A DNA stretch of 64,000 nucleotides from Cristatella mucedo (taxonomy: Eukaryota > Bryozoa > Phylactolaemata > Cristatellidae): the NCBI GenBank assembly GCA_009760855.2, contig WPIO01000001.1, forward strand, positions 13,707,001-13,771,000, read 5' to 3'. The notes beneath the pieces are model-generated. The model ran no database searches. It had not been told where the DNA came from and saw only the letters and a list, made by a program, of their open reading frames with translations. Shown here piece by piece: positions 47,872 to 58,901 of this stretch; positions within the stretch are counted from its first letter, which is position 1, and every line of letters begins with the position of its first letter. The translations under genes and the position numbers were made by a program.

Positions 47872-48420
47872 TAAAAATAATAATAATAACACACTTGATA
47901 AAGCGCCATTTGAGAACTCAGTCTTTTTCTAAGCTTATACATTTGCTGCAAGGGGAGCACGATCGGATGGTTAGTGGTATCATGCTTAACAAACAACATG
48001 AATAACACAGTTAGGGGTGACATGCACAGGGTCAGCATGCGTGTGGTTCATGGCAGCATGCACAGTGTCAGCACGCATAGGCACATAAAAGACGAATCAC
48101 AGGAACCCACTAAATGCTGTGCTAAATAGGTGCGATTTTAATTTCTTTTGAATGGGGTCAAGTCAGGGGATGTGACGGGAGTCGGGAGTGAGCTCCAGGC
48201 TTTGGGAGCATACGAACTAAAGGCACGGTCACCGGAGGATTTGAAGGTTTGCAAGAGGTATAGGTAAACAGATTCCAAAAAGCGGGTGGTACGATGCTTA
48301 GCCTTGTGGGGCAGTAGATGTATATAAAAACTATAACGGAATTTGGTCGGTCTACATGCAGTGAAGCTCGTGGAAATTAAGCCTGTATGGGCAAAGATGG
48401 ATCAGTGCATGATACTAAGT
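47872..48420 (-). mobile_element. LINE-A, 5'-truncated
   Basis: Minus strand: ORF2 end, 3' UTR 'gtgcatgtcacccctaactg', tail near 'actgagttctcaaatggcgc' and TTATTATTATT at 47875-47890. Confidence 0.85.
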
Positions 48421-50000
48421 AGTAATCAAAATAGTTGATTGAGTCATTTTGAATTTCTTTTAAAAAGGAAAAATCCCAAAAATGCATCTGGCTGTCGTCT
48501 GGTGACTAAAAAAAGGCACTTCCTAAAGTGCATTTTCAATTAAAGCTTTCCAATAAGCTTACAAGAATGGGCAACTTTATCGGTCGTGAGGCAACGATAT
48601 AACTAGACCAAATTGAAACGTGTTCATTCGCGAACTTTGAGAAGATAGCCGTGGCAAAAGACGTTTTTTTGAGAACTGAAATTTTTTTATGGACTTGTCG
48701 TGCCGACGCTAAGTGTATGTCGATTTGAATGTTTAATATGGGAGCAACAAATATGGAAACCGTGAAATGCTTCAATCTCGTTCAGTACTTCCAGGCCTTT
48801 AGTTGAGGTAGCGAAGATGGAAATTCAAATTCACGAGCAGACAAGACCGGCAGGCACACCAGTCTCCGTACATAATCCACACTGCCTGACTATTTTTTAA
48901 TCTGACGAAAGCATAATAAGCGAAGGAGTCTCAAAATATCTTGGGCATTAAAACCAAAAACATGTATGGAGTCTATTTAGATTTTTTAGATCACTGTTCT
49001 AAGATATGTATAGGGCTTAACACTAGAAGGTCAAAGGTTCGGTTACGAAACCACTAAAAAGGCAATACAGAGTTCCCTTAAGTTCCCCGATCTGGCCGTT
49101 CGTGAGTCCCAAAAAAATAATTGAGAGCTACAATACGCTGCAGATATGGTATTTCCATCATAACAGGCAACTGACACGTAAAATCAGTCATCCTGCCTAT
49201 TCTACAACATTATTTTGAAAGTCCACCATCAGCCCTCCAACTTGTGCCAGCGTGTGCTCTCCAACAGCAATTACTGTGCATTGATTGCAAAGTTATAGGA
49301 TTGCTGATACGTTCTTAGAATTAGTGCACTCAACTCGGAGTAGGAGTAAATCAGGCTTATAAGATAGTTGTCTGCCACGGTACATAACTAGTTTAATGCG
49401 TTAGCCTAAGTGATCCTCTCCCTGATTGCATTTCAACAGCAGGGTCACTGCATGTAATACATAGCATGTACACACTCGCGAGAATTCTATTTTACTAAAA
49501 TGTAACGAGCACTGCCGGATTCTTCGTCTGACAAAGGCGCAGGTCAAATGTGGATCTACTAAACAGCGTGCAAAATTGGTAGGAGCCTTTAAAGTCATGC
49601 CGGCCTACAGTAGATTTTAATTCAGGACTACCTGCCACAAGTCAAACACTCGCGAAGATGGGACTCAGCAGATCACTAAATGAAGAAACAGTAGAATGTC
49701 ATTGCACAGTGCTGCAACTCAGTCGACGAGAGCAAACCGGGCCGGGTTCATCCCAGACCCAACAACGGTCGAGCAAACAACAGCTGTTGGCCAAGTTGAA
49801 AGTGATTAGGTAACCAAGGGCTAGTGAATTTATAAACCTCGTAATGCTGAGTGAACGTAGATGGCTCCTTTTGATCTTACGTCGCAGGCGCTCACTTATA
49901 ATTTCGTTCCAAGAAAGGCCAAAACGCCCGGTACCGACGCACGCATATCAGCTGCCGAAATGAATCTACAGTCCTTGGTCTACTGCATTTTTGCCTTGAA
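48421..50000. other. No gene seen
   Basis: AT-rich intergenic DNA without convincing exons or repeats that recur elsewhere in the window. Confidence 0.4.
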
Positions 50001-50004
50001 AAGT

Positions 50005-50160
50005 ACTGGCTGATTTAACAGCCTCTTTTGCATAGTGACAGAAGAGCCCATACGGCAATCACCACCACTTACAGCAGCGATAAAGGATCGCCCACCACGT
50101 GATTCGAACCCACGATCTCGAGACCGAAGTCGTGAAAAGCAACCGCCTTACCTAGTGTGC
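50005..50160 (-). mobile_element. SINE-B copy
   Basis: Minus strand: 'cactaggtaaggcggttgct' head, 'atcgtgggttcgaatcac' B box, and 3' 'ctatgcaaaagaggctgtta'. Confidence 0.8.
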
Positions 50161-50256
50161 CATTACGACATTGCACCTGAATCTGTTCTGCTTGATTGCA
50201 GAATCTGTTCCTATGTCCGTAACCGAACGCATTGCTGCCTATGCCACGAGGACGCT

Positions 50257-51148
50257 TCCTTGATTCAGAAATTGGAAAGGCTAACGCTCAAAATCGGCTC
50301 TGCCAGCATACCTCGTGTTGAACCTGCACAAAATCATGTCATGTTCCGAAGTGACCTTTCTTTAGACGACCACATCAGCTCAACAATCAAGTCTGCCTAC
50401 CTTTAGCTATATAATATTGCTAAAATTCGGGCTTGTTTAGGTAGGGATACCACATCCAAGTTGGTCCATGTGTTTGTGACGTCCCGTCTTGACTTCTGTA
50501 ACTAACTGCTTGCAGGCTTTTGCAATCAGCTGCTTACAGCTGGTGCAAAACTGAAGCTATGCTTGTCTGTCGTGAGCAGTTGCCACATCACACCACTTCT
50601 CGCCGACCTGCACTGGCTACCAGCCAAGCAACGGATCGATTTCAAGGTTTTGTCACTTACTTCTAGGTCCCTTCATTCTTTGGCTCCAGCCTACCTATCA
50701 GATCTACTCCCCCACCAGGCTAAGCTTCATGCCGCCTGCTTTGCCCAATCTAACTGTTTAAACATTCCTCGTACAAACCTCAAATCCTTCGAAGACCGTG
50801 CCTTTACTTCGTGTGCTCCCAAAGCCTGGAACTCACTCCCGACTTCCGTCACATCCTATGACTTAACAACATTTAAAAATAAATTAAAAACACGTGTATT
50901 TAGGACAGCATTTAGTGGGTCCCTGCGATTCGTCCTTTATGTGCTTATGGGAGCTGACACTGTACATGCTGCCACGAACCACACTTGCATGCTGACTTTG
51001 TGCATGTCACCCCTATGTTATTCTTGTTGTTTATGGAGAAGGCTACCACTAACCATTCGATCTTGTTTACTTTCCAGCAAATGTAAAGCACCTAGTGAGA
51101 GATTGAGTTCTCTGAGGGTGCTTTATGAAGTGTTATTATTATTATTTG
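50257..51148 (+). mobile_element. LINE-A, best preserved C-terminal copy
   Basis: Encodes the end of a CR1/L2-type reverse transcriptase ORF: SLDDHISSTIKS, then (second frame) CHITPLLADLHWLPAKQRID, SLHSLAPAYLSDLL, SFEDRAF and APKAWNSLP. The 3' UTR ends 'agagattgagttctctgagg' followed by (ATT)n. Frameshifted and stop-bearing, so inactive. Confidence 0.92.
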
Positions 51149-51673
51149 ACTCAAGTGGCACGTCTTATTCCGGCATATGCCGATGGCCTCCTATGCTGCC
51201 CTAACCCGTTCAAAGCACACCATAGCAGCGCCACTACGAAAGCATATACAATATCTTCGCTCGGCTCTTATATTTGGCAAGACCGACAGCCAATCAGCAC
51301 GGGTGTTTCATCTCTTGGATGGTTGCAGCTTGTAAAATGGCATTTCAAATTATACAGGCTGAGCACTAGCTAGTCAAAGAAAGGAGTCTGGCTGCTACCC
51401 CAGGAGCATTGATGAGATATCCACTAGCCGATATTAAGAGTTTAAAGGCTAGCCTATGCCACCCATCACCAAGCAATCGAGCCAATTCAATACCTAGGCT
51501 CCTCCCAATGGCAACGAATTAATTTAGCAACACTAGAATGCTCTGCATGCAGCAGTAAACCTTGATGCTATTGTCATTCTTTCCACAGGTTCACTTCAAT
51601 AACACAAACGTACACATTGCCGAATGAACAGCATTTCACACTCCAACTCACATGCAAGTACTCACTCGCGCGA

Positions 51674-51693
51674 ACACACACACACACACACAG
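51674..51693. repeat. (CA)n microsatellite
   Basis: Ten CA units. Confidence 0.85.
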
Positions 51694-51793
51694 ACATCAG
51701 AATGCATCAACGCCACGGTCAGCAGTCATGGGCAAAGGAATGGATATAAAGGCAGAAAACGACATTAGAACGTTGTCGAGATCAAACATTATT

Positions 51794-51799
51794 TTTATT
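51794..51799 (-). terminator. Poly(A) signal for MRPL36
   Basis: AATAAA on the minus strand, about 85 bases past the MRPL36 stop codon. Confidence 0.6.
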
Positions 51800-51883
51800 C
51801 ACACCAGTAATGTAGAACAAAAATGTAAACTGCCAGATAGAGCTTTGGGGACATAGCAGCAGCCAGAAACAGCATCTAGCAAT

Positions 51884-52210
51884 TCACTTCCACCAAGGGT
51901 CGTCGGTGAAATAGAGTTTGTATTTCATCTTTGACATTTTTTGCATCTGCTTATGTCGTGGCTTGTCTTTGCATTCAACAAAGAGCCTGCCTCCACGCCT
52001 AGTAAAATAGCACTTCTCGCAGCGTTTTTGAAGAGATGCCTGGACCTTATAGCTTCTTTCAGAATGAACCACTGCAGTTGAAGGAGAAAGTAGAACCCTC
52101 GATGGTGAAGCTCCTCCGCATGTGAAAACACTGGTCCAGCTCCTTGCAACCTCAGGCAGCCACGATATCCCACTCTTTAGTGACCCCAGGCTGATCAACG
52201 TTTTGAGCAT
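51884..52210 (-). CDS. MRPL36: Mitochondrial large-subunit ribosomal protein bL36m
   Basis: A 108-codon frame starting MLKTLISLGS. Residues 1 to about 50 are basic and hydroxylated with no acidic cluster, like a mitochondrial import sequence. Residues 53-90 are the bL36 domain: SYKVQASLQKRCEKC, then C80 and KPRHKQMQK, giving the C-x2-C…C…H zinc ribbon expected for L36. A C-terminal extension (to DDPWWK) goes beyond the bacterial length. The coding part sits in one exon with acceptor TTTCTGTAG (exon edge 52241), so the 5' UTR is spliced. The start is the Met at 52210; the frame is open further up only through intron sequence. The protein belongs to the mitoribosome near the GTPase/central protuberance side in known structures. 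Length is close to human MRPL36 (103). Confidence 0.93.
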   Translation of the reverse strand: MLKTLISLGSLKSGISWLPEVARSWTSVFTCGGASPSRVLLSPSTAVVHSERSYKVQASLQKRCEKCYFTRRGGRLFVECKDKPRHKQMQKMSKMKYKLYFTDDPWWK

Positions 52211-52931
52211 TTGACCACGTGGACACACGGTAGCCAAGTACCTACAGAAAAATGTAGTTGCATTCAGATAGATACGACTGTGGCCAATGAACATTGCTAG
52301 TACACAGTGCATTTTAAGACAGAAAGATAGCAGCGTGTTGTTTAAGGAGCGAATTTGAATAAGAAATGGTACAAACGAATGAAAACCTGGTGCAAAAGAA
52401 TGAAAACCTGGAGAAAAGTGCAGTGATGTCAATTAAATCGCAAAATAGTTACTACACATGGGGGAACCAGTAAAAAACTTTCGAGCAATCATAGCGGTAC
52501 TGCTTTTGATGCCACACAGACATTTTTCTTCTCCGTTATTGGTTTCGAGAACAATTACACACGCTTATCTCTACTGCTACCGAAAGAGGTCTTTTTCTAT
52601 CAGTCGGTTCTCGACCTGACTGGCACCCTAACGCAGAGGCTGGAGCAGGGCACTTAGATATTGTTGGTGAAAGATATAAGAGCCCCTCTTCAATCCGTCA
52701 CTGAAAGAGGTTGATACCGATACTCGGTGAATGGTATTTGCAGGATTACGTCGACTAGTCAAGTTAAGCATGGTTGCCTAATTGTCTCAGGAAGCTGCAA
52801 TTAAGGTCAATCGATGACATAATATCAGGACGTTCAAATCACACATTTCGAATAGTTAGCGTGTCAAATTAAAGAAAAATCAAGCACTGACCAGCGCACT
52901 ATAACAATTATCAATTATATTTCAATTATTA

Positions 52932-53282
52932 TTAACAATTATAACAATTATCAGCTTTTCGCCGGTTAGGGACGATGGCACTGATTGTATTGGTGACCAG
53001 AGCGGCTTTTTGGGTTCGCCGTGAGTGGGTAGCCTACAGAAAAAAAGCCAATTAAATACACTTCGTAGCTATAAACGCACAACACATGAGGCAAACTAAA
53101 AGCTTTGAAAATAAGTAACATCGTAGGTTTTCGGGGGCCCAAGGATTCAATAACTGGGTACAACAGTTGTAATTCTCTTTCCTTACGCAGAGCAGCAGTC
53201 CCCCACATTGCGGCCCAGCGCGTAACACCCGCCGACTGGTGAGCATAGCTGGAAATAAAAGGCTGCGGAATTTCTGCAGCAT
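52932..53282 (-). CDS. Candidate two-exon small protein with mitochondrial-like N-terminus
   Basis: Exon 53187-53282 (32 codons, MLQKFRSLLFPAMLTSRR…) ends at a GTAAGG donor. Exon 52932-53033 follows a strong acceptor (TTTTTTTCTGTAG) and continues in frame (ATHSRRTQKAALVTNTISAI) to TAA, giving 65 residues. The N-terminus is basic, Ser/Leu-rich and lacks acids, like an import sequence. No family is recognised. The first exon may instead be the 5' exon of MRPL36, but its frame would not join MRPL36 in phase. An in-frame ATG at 53324 could extend it. Confidence 0.35.
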
Positions 53283-53381
53283 CGAGACCCTAACAAATTT
53301 CAACCAAAGGCGGCACTCATACAATCATACGAGACCAAGTTACCCGATGGTATACGAGCTTACCAGCGCGACCTTCACACC
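53283..53381. promoter_or_regulatory. Candidate bidirectional promoter
   Basis: About 100 bases separate the minus-strand start at 53282 (or 53324) from a plus-strand ATG at 53382. The interval is GC-richer than its surroundings and no TATA box is seen. Inferred from position only. Confidence 0.3.
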
Positions 53382-53477
53382 ATGAATCCGGAAGCTCAGT
53401 TACCTGAAACAGCGGGAGAAAATGGGATCGTTGTGATGGATATTCTCGAGCCAACTCTTGGCAGTGATGGTATTTAG
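53382..53477 (+). CDS. Candidate plus-strand first exon or 31-residue ORF
   Basis: MNPEAQLPETAGENGIVVMD and on to TLGSDG. A GTATTT donor-like site after 53469 would leave the frame in phase with the OXNAD1 exon at 57504. However, the sequence is acidic and unlike a mitochondrial import signal, and the phase match is a one-in-three event. It may belong to another gene or be chance. Confidence 0.25.
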   Translation: MNPEAQLPETAGENGIVVMDILEPTLGSDGI

Positions 53478-54693
53478 AAGCTGTATTGTGCGAAGTAGAC
53501 GTGTATTTAATATCTTTTGGTCACGCGGTAAGATTCAGCTAGTGTAGCTATAGCTTTCTAATAGCTTCCTATAAAGCTAGCTACGTATTTATCAATAGTA
53601 ACCTCAATGTGAGTGCACATTCGCTATATGAAAGCCAGCTCTATCGATGTTGCATAGTTTCACTTAGGTAATAGATCAGGATTACTGCTGACTATTGTGA
53701 GGCTGATGTAAGGAGTGCATTTTAGTCTCTTCAACCTGTCTCTTAATAGCTTTCATAAAGCGAATTATTTGCATCGCTCGTCCTCATAACGAGTTGTTTA
53801 TCCTTACTATTGCTAGTTTTTGTTGCACAATTTTTCAGGTTTGGCTGTCTTTTGCATATTTATTAAAGCATGAGTTAAATTTCCAAGCCTCGTAGTTGCT
53901 ATTAATTTCGGTAACGATCGCTCCTTTGCAGATGTTTTCGAGCGAGCCTGTGTAGATCCATTCGAGAACTTTCGTGAAATGCGTTGAATTGTTTACTGGT
54001 TATTGTGGTCATATAGTGACTTAGAAGAAACTAATAAAATCAGTTATTAATTTTAAAGCTTTTTTTCTATTTTACTGCCCTCTGTTTCTGACAGTCCGAG
54101 CCCTCCAGCAAACCCATACTTATTAATGTCTTCCTATCCACCGCTCGTGGAGTATAAGGGTGGCTCTATATGATTCCAGCAGCTTGTTAATCCGGGAGCG
54201 GTACTTGCCGATTAGATTATTCCCTGTCCAAGATGTTACCCATGGCATTAATCTGCTTCATAGCGCTTTGCCCCTGCTATAGCAGAGTAGGCAAAACTAT
54301 TTTCTGAGAATATATGATACAAGTTTATTTTTGCATATTTTGAAAGTAATGCCAGTACACCCAGGCTCGAATAATCCTTGCGGTATGGCCACTGCTGCTG
54401 TGGCTTTTATTCGTTTGGGTAATAAGACGGTTGTCTACGATGTTATGAATTTTTAATTTATGCAAGCATGGGAAACATTTATTGACAGCCCCAAAACAAA
54501 CAAATATGCTGCCGGTATGTATGTATGTATTAGTGTGATATCCTCCCACCACGATTTGTTATGACCTCTGTTATTTGGCTAGACATAAAGGCCACAAGCT
54601 TCTGAATCGTCTGTTCTGTTGCAGCAAATTTCACTGAGCCTGAGTTTTGCTGATGAGGTCGGCTACTGGTGTAGACCGAACACCTTGCCTCAG

Positions 54694-54951
54694 CTACCAG
54701 TCGATATTGCTACCTAGTCGTTCTATGTGGTTCAAACCATATGACTGGCTAGGCCATTGCATCAGCACCAACCAACGATTCGTTAAAAAGTCCTTCATTG
54801 GCCTGAGAGTTTTCACAAGGTCGTTATCTTGCTGCCAAATATAAAGAACCCCAAGCAGAGTGTGTAAGCTTTGAAATCCAACATGCTTTACTAACAATAA
54901 CTTGGATACAAGTACTTTTTGAAAAATTCTCTGGTCATGGTGTAGAGGCAC
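54694..54951 (-). pseudogene. Tc1/mariner transposase C-terminal fragment
   Basis: The frame reads LGVLYIWQQDNDLVKTL, then LMQWPSQSYGLNHIERL. These are the second catalytic Asp block (QQDN-type) and the final Glu block of Tc1-like DDE transposases. No N-terminal domain or first Asp is present, so it is non-functional. Confidence 0.75.
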
Positions 54952-54980
54952 AGCCAGTCACCTGATTTGAATCCTTAGAA

Positions 54981-55382
54981 CAGGGGTAGGCAAACTTTTC
55001 GGTCTACTAGATTATTTCAAGAGTTAAGAAGGCACACTAGGCCAGAGGAAGCCACGCCCACTCAGTTGGGCCGATGGAGTGGGCATTGCCAGACGAACAA
55101 GCAGGCGCGGCAGACCCACGGACACGCACTGCAATGATAAGAGTAGACAGTTATCACCCCTGCCAGGTCCGGTGGTTTAGTTTCATACAAGCACCTGACA
55201 CCAGCTGTGAAAATAGACACTGGCCACAGCTTGAGCTGCAACCAGCAGTGATGAAAGGGAACACAACCTTGACAACTCAATTAGGTTGGATCCAGCAGTA
55301 AATGCAGAGGAGGCGTTAGGCCGAATTAGAATACTATCTAGGCCATATCTGTGCTAAAGGCCGGAGTGTTTGCCGACCTCGG
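54981..55382. mobile_element. hAT MITE nested in the Tc1-like element
   Basis: The left end 'CAGGGGTAGGCAAACTTTTC' and right end 'ccggagtgtttgccgacctcgg' are imperfect terminal inverted repeats of the common hAT 'CAGGGGTCGGCAA' type. Flanks 54973-54980 'ccttagaa' and 55383-55390 'ccatagaa' match at 7 of 8, an 8-base target duplication. Non-coding. Confidence 0.7.
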
Positions 55383-55925
55383 CCATAGAACGGCTATTGC
55401 GCAATATTGACAGGCAGCTGAGGCAAGATGTTCGGTCTACACCAGTAGCCGACCTCGTCATGAAAACTCAGGCTCAGTGAAATGTGCTGCAGCAGAATAG
55501 ACGATTCAGAAACTTGTTGTCTTTGTGCCTGGCCAGATATCTGAGGTTATAACGAATCATGGTGGGAGGATGGTACACTAAGCACATACCAGCAACATAT
55601 GTGTTAGTTTTAGGGCTGTAAATAAATATTTTCCAACTGGTATACTTAGCATCATAGACGACCCTCTTGTTACCCAAAGGAATCTACAGCCACGGCTGAG
55701 GCCACACTGCCAGGATCTGTGTGCACGTGAGTAGATAATGTAACGTGTGATAAGCCATGCATGCCAGATTTAATCCTGATTGCTTGGCACTCACTATAAG
55801 CCCTTAGCTGGTAACATCCTATGCCAAAATTATTTCAAACTGTTAAAGATATGAATGTCAAATATTCTTATTTGTTAATCAGAGAAAGTGCAGTCTTTAA
55901 GTGTTCTGCTTGTGATTTATAACTG

Positions 55926-57255
55926 CAATAATAATAATAATATTACATTTGTTAAAGTGTCCTCAGATAACTCAAGGCTTAGTAGTAGCATGCTCAGCGA
56001 CAGCAAGCCTATTATGTTTAGAGATGTAATGCATGGTCAGCATGCAAATATGGTTAGTGGCAGCATGCGCAGTATCTGCATGCATAAGGACAAATCACAT
56101 GGAACCACTAAATGCTGCTGTGATAAATAGATGCGTTTTTAGCTTTTATGTAAATGTCATCAAGTCAGGGGATGTCGTGCTGCTAGTCTCAAGTGAGCTA
56201 GGCTGTGGGAGCATACAAACTAGAGGCACAGTATCCAAAAAATTTGATGTACATACGAGGTGTAGCTAAACGATTAGATTCAGAAAAGCAGGTGGTACGA
56301 TGCTTAGCCTGGTGGCAAGTAGATCTGAAAGGTAGGCTGGAGCAAGATAATGAAGGCACCTAAAAGTGAGTGACAGAACCTGGAAGTCGATGTGCTGCTT
56401 TACTGGGAGCAAATACAGGTCAGCCAGAAGTGGTCTGATGTGGCAACAGCAAAGCTCACGACAGACAAGCCTAGCTGCAGAATTTTGCACCAACTGTAAG
56501 TGCCTGACTGCACATGCCAGTAGACCAGCAAGCAGTGAGTTACAGAAGTCGAGATGGATGCTACAAATGCATAGACCAATTTGGATGTAGTATCAGTCTC
56601 TAAACAAGCCCGAATTATTGCCATGTTATGTAGCTGAAAGTAGGCTGCAGACTTGACTGTGGAGCTGATGTGGTCGTCTAATGAAAGATTACTTTGGAAC
56701 AGGATACCTAGATTTCGTGCAGATTCAACTGGAGACATGCTGGCAGAGTACATTTTGAGCTTTAGCCTTTCCAATTCCTGAATTACACTAGGTTTTGCCC
56801 ATAACTAGTAAGTTGGTTTTACCATTATTCAATTTAAGAAAGTTTGCTGACATCTATGTGCAGATGTCATCAATGCATGCAACAAGGGAGTTAAGAGAAT
56901 TCGACGTGCTGGAGGGCTGGAAGGCATCAAAGCAAAGGTACAACTGAGTGTCATCTGCATAGAAGTGAAAGCTTTGGTTGTGCATCGCAATCACATCGGC
57001 AAGAAGGAGAGTATAAACCGTGAAAAGAACCGGACCAAGCAGAGAGCCCTGAGGTACCCTATACTTCAGTGGTTCCTTGGATGATCTTTGTCCATTCACA
57101 TCAATACACTGAAGTCTCCCAGTGAAATGGGATCTGAACCATTGCAGGGCAGTACCAGTGATACCCAGGCGAGATGAGAGGTGCTCGAGAAGGACTTGGT
57201 GATCGATAGTATCAAAAGCTGCTGAAAGATAGGGCATATAATAATGGACGTGCAT
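55926..57255 (-). mobile_element. LINE-A, longest copy, with reverse transcriptase motifs
   Basis: Minus strand: AAFDTIDHQVLLEHLSSRLG, the VPQGSLLGPVLF motif and the YADD catalytic box (FHFYADDTQLYL) lie in one frame (56854-57255). ORF2 C-terminal blocks (SLDDHISSTVKSA, HIRPLLADLYLLPVKQHID) and the 3' UTR follow. The tail with ATTATTATT is at 55926-55945. 5'-truncated inside the RT domain and frameshifted. Confidence 0.92.
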
Positions 57256-57503
57256 ATTTTGACTCTTGCATATTGTATGATGAAGAGCCGAAGCTGTAAG
57301 ATTAATTCAGTACAAATTGTATTGCTACCAAATGTTGCCCTATTTGTGCCAGATAGTTATGTAGAGAGGGCTTTAAACCCTGCAATTTTTCTGCCGTTTG
57401 ATGACCAAGTTCTCAGCAACAGGAACCAAAAAAGCGATTCTGGCTTACCTGGCCAAACACTGTATTCTGAGCCAGCTTCATAACCAGTAATTTATCATTG
57501 CAG

Positions 57504-58854
57504 ATCATAGTAGCACGATGGCAGCATCAACAACTCACATGGAGAAAACTGCAGACCATAAGAGATCCACAGTAGGTACTGCTAGATTGTGCCTAACTGG
57601 CCAAGATTGGCTGAATTTGCATCGCTAAGCAGTTAACATGCTTCCTTTAAACAAATGTAACGTGTCTGGAAAGAAATTTAGTTCTCTCGTGGTGCTATAC
57701 GAATGTCTTATTATTATTGCATTTTGAATTAAATCGCCTTTGGTTCTTCTGTTGTATATGATGTCATCAAAGCAACAGTGAGCTCAGTTACATCCATCAC
57801 ACCCTCGGTGAAGCTCGTACGCATACAAGTTAATGACTTGTGCACGTTTAAGGCTGGACAATGGTAATTGTGATTGTAGTTTACTATTGTCACAATGCAC
57901 GCAAAAATGACACATTCTTTTATCCATTGATAGTATGGCACGGGAACCTAGTTGCCATGTTCTTCTTTTTCAGCCAGTATGTTCTCAGGTACTAATGCTA
58001 CTGGATTATCTGTAGCCATTAGTGTGATGCTGATTAGTCGGTTGACTCACAGAGCAATCACGTGTGGTATACAAAAGTGGTTTGTGATTGGCAGAAATGC
58101 ATCAATAAGAGATGCAGTAAAATGCATAGCACCTATCAGCAAGCAGACTCATGGGATTGACTAATTGCTGTACATACATTTATTCACACATGTAATATCA
58201 GCCGATGGTAGTCTGTTTATGACTATGATGAAAAGACAGATGCATGTGTATAAAACTTGGCCAACAACAATAGCTATATGCATGTAAGCTTCTAGCTGTT
58301 GGATCTTGATGGTGGCATATGCATTTATGTGCAGGCATTTGTTGCTTTGTTGTTTTTAATTGCCAGTTGAACCACCGTAAGGCGGATGTGATTAAATGTC
58401 AAATGCTCTGGTGCTACATTATCACTTGGTTTGCTGAATGAGGTTTGCTCGGACTCCCGGTGACGAAGTCCTAAATGCTATTAGTGATTGACTTGATGAA
58501 TTATTACAGTATTCTATATAAAGAGAGGAGCTAGACGTTAAAGATGTTTTGTGGCTTTGGTTTATTAGTTTTTCAGGGCATGGTCGGTCCTTGATTGCCC
58601 CTGTATCACACAGTCGTCAAGTTTAGTGAGTTGTCTAGTGCCTGGATAGGGATTAAGTTCTCTCAGAGCAGTATGCAATCGACCTGTTATTATTATTATT
58701 ATCATCATTATCTTGTAAAGCACCCGCTGTTCTCGTGAATGCATCTCTGGTGAAACCAAGGGCGCGAGATCTTGCTGATGCTTATTTGATCATGGCACAT
58801 TGTCTTAAGTTCCTTATCTGGGGATGATCAGTATAATAAAAAACGACAATGGTA

Positions 58855-58901
<47 letters not shown>

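Larger units (their letters stand above)
54351..55690 (-). mobile_element. Tc1-like element with long inverted repeats, decayed
   Basis: Arms at about 54400-54685 and 55397-55680 are inverted copies over nearly 300 bases ('ggtcggctactggtgtagac' against 'gtctacaccagtagccgacc'). Between them, minus-strand 54694-54951 encodes the C-terminus of a Tc1/mariner-type transposase: QQDND, then LMQWPSQSYGLNHIE, matching the family's D and E motif spacing (usual WPSQSPDLNPIE). The rest of the transposase is missing and a hAT MITE is inserted inside. Confidence 0.75.
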
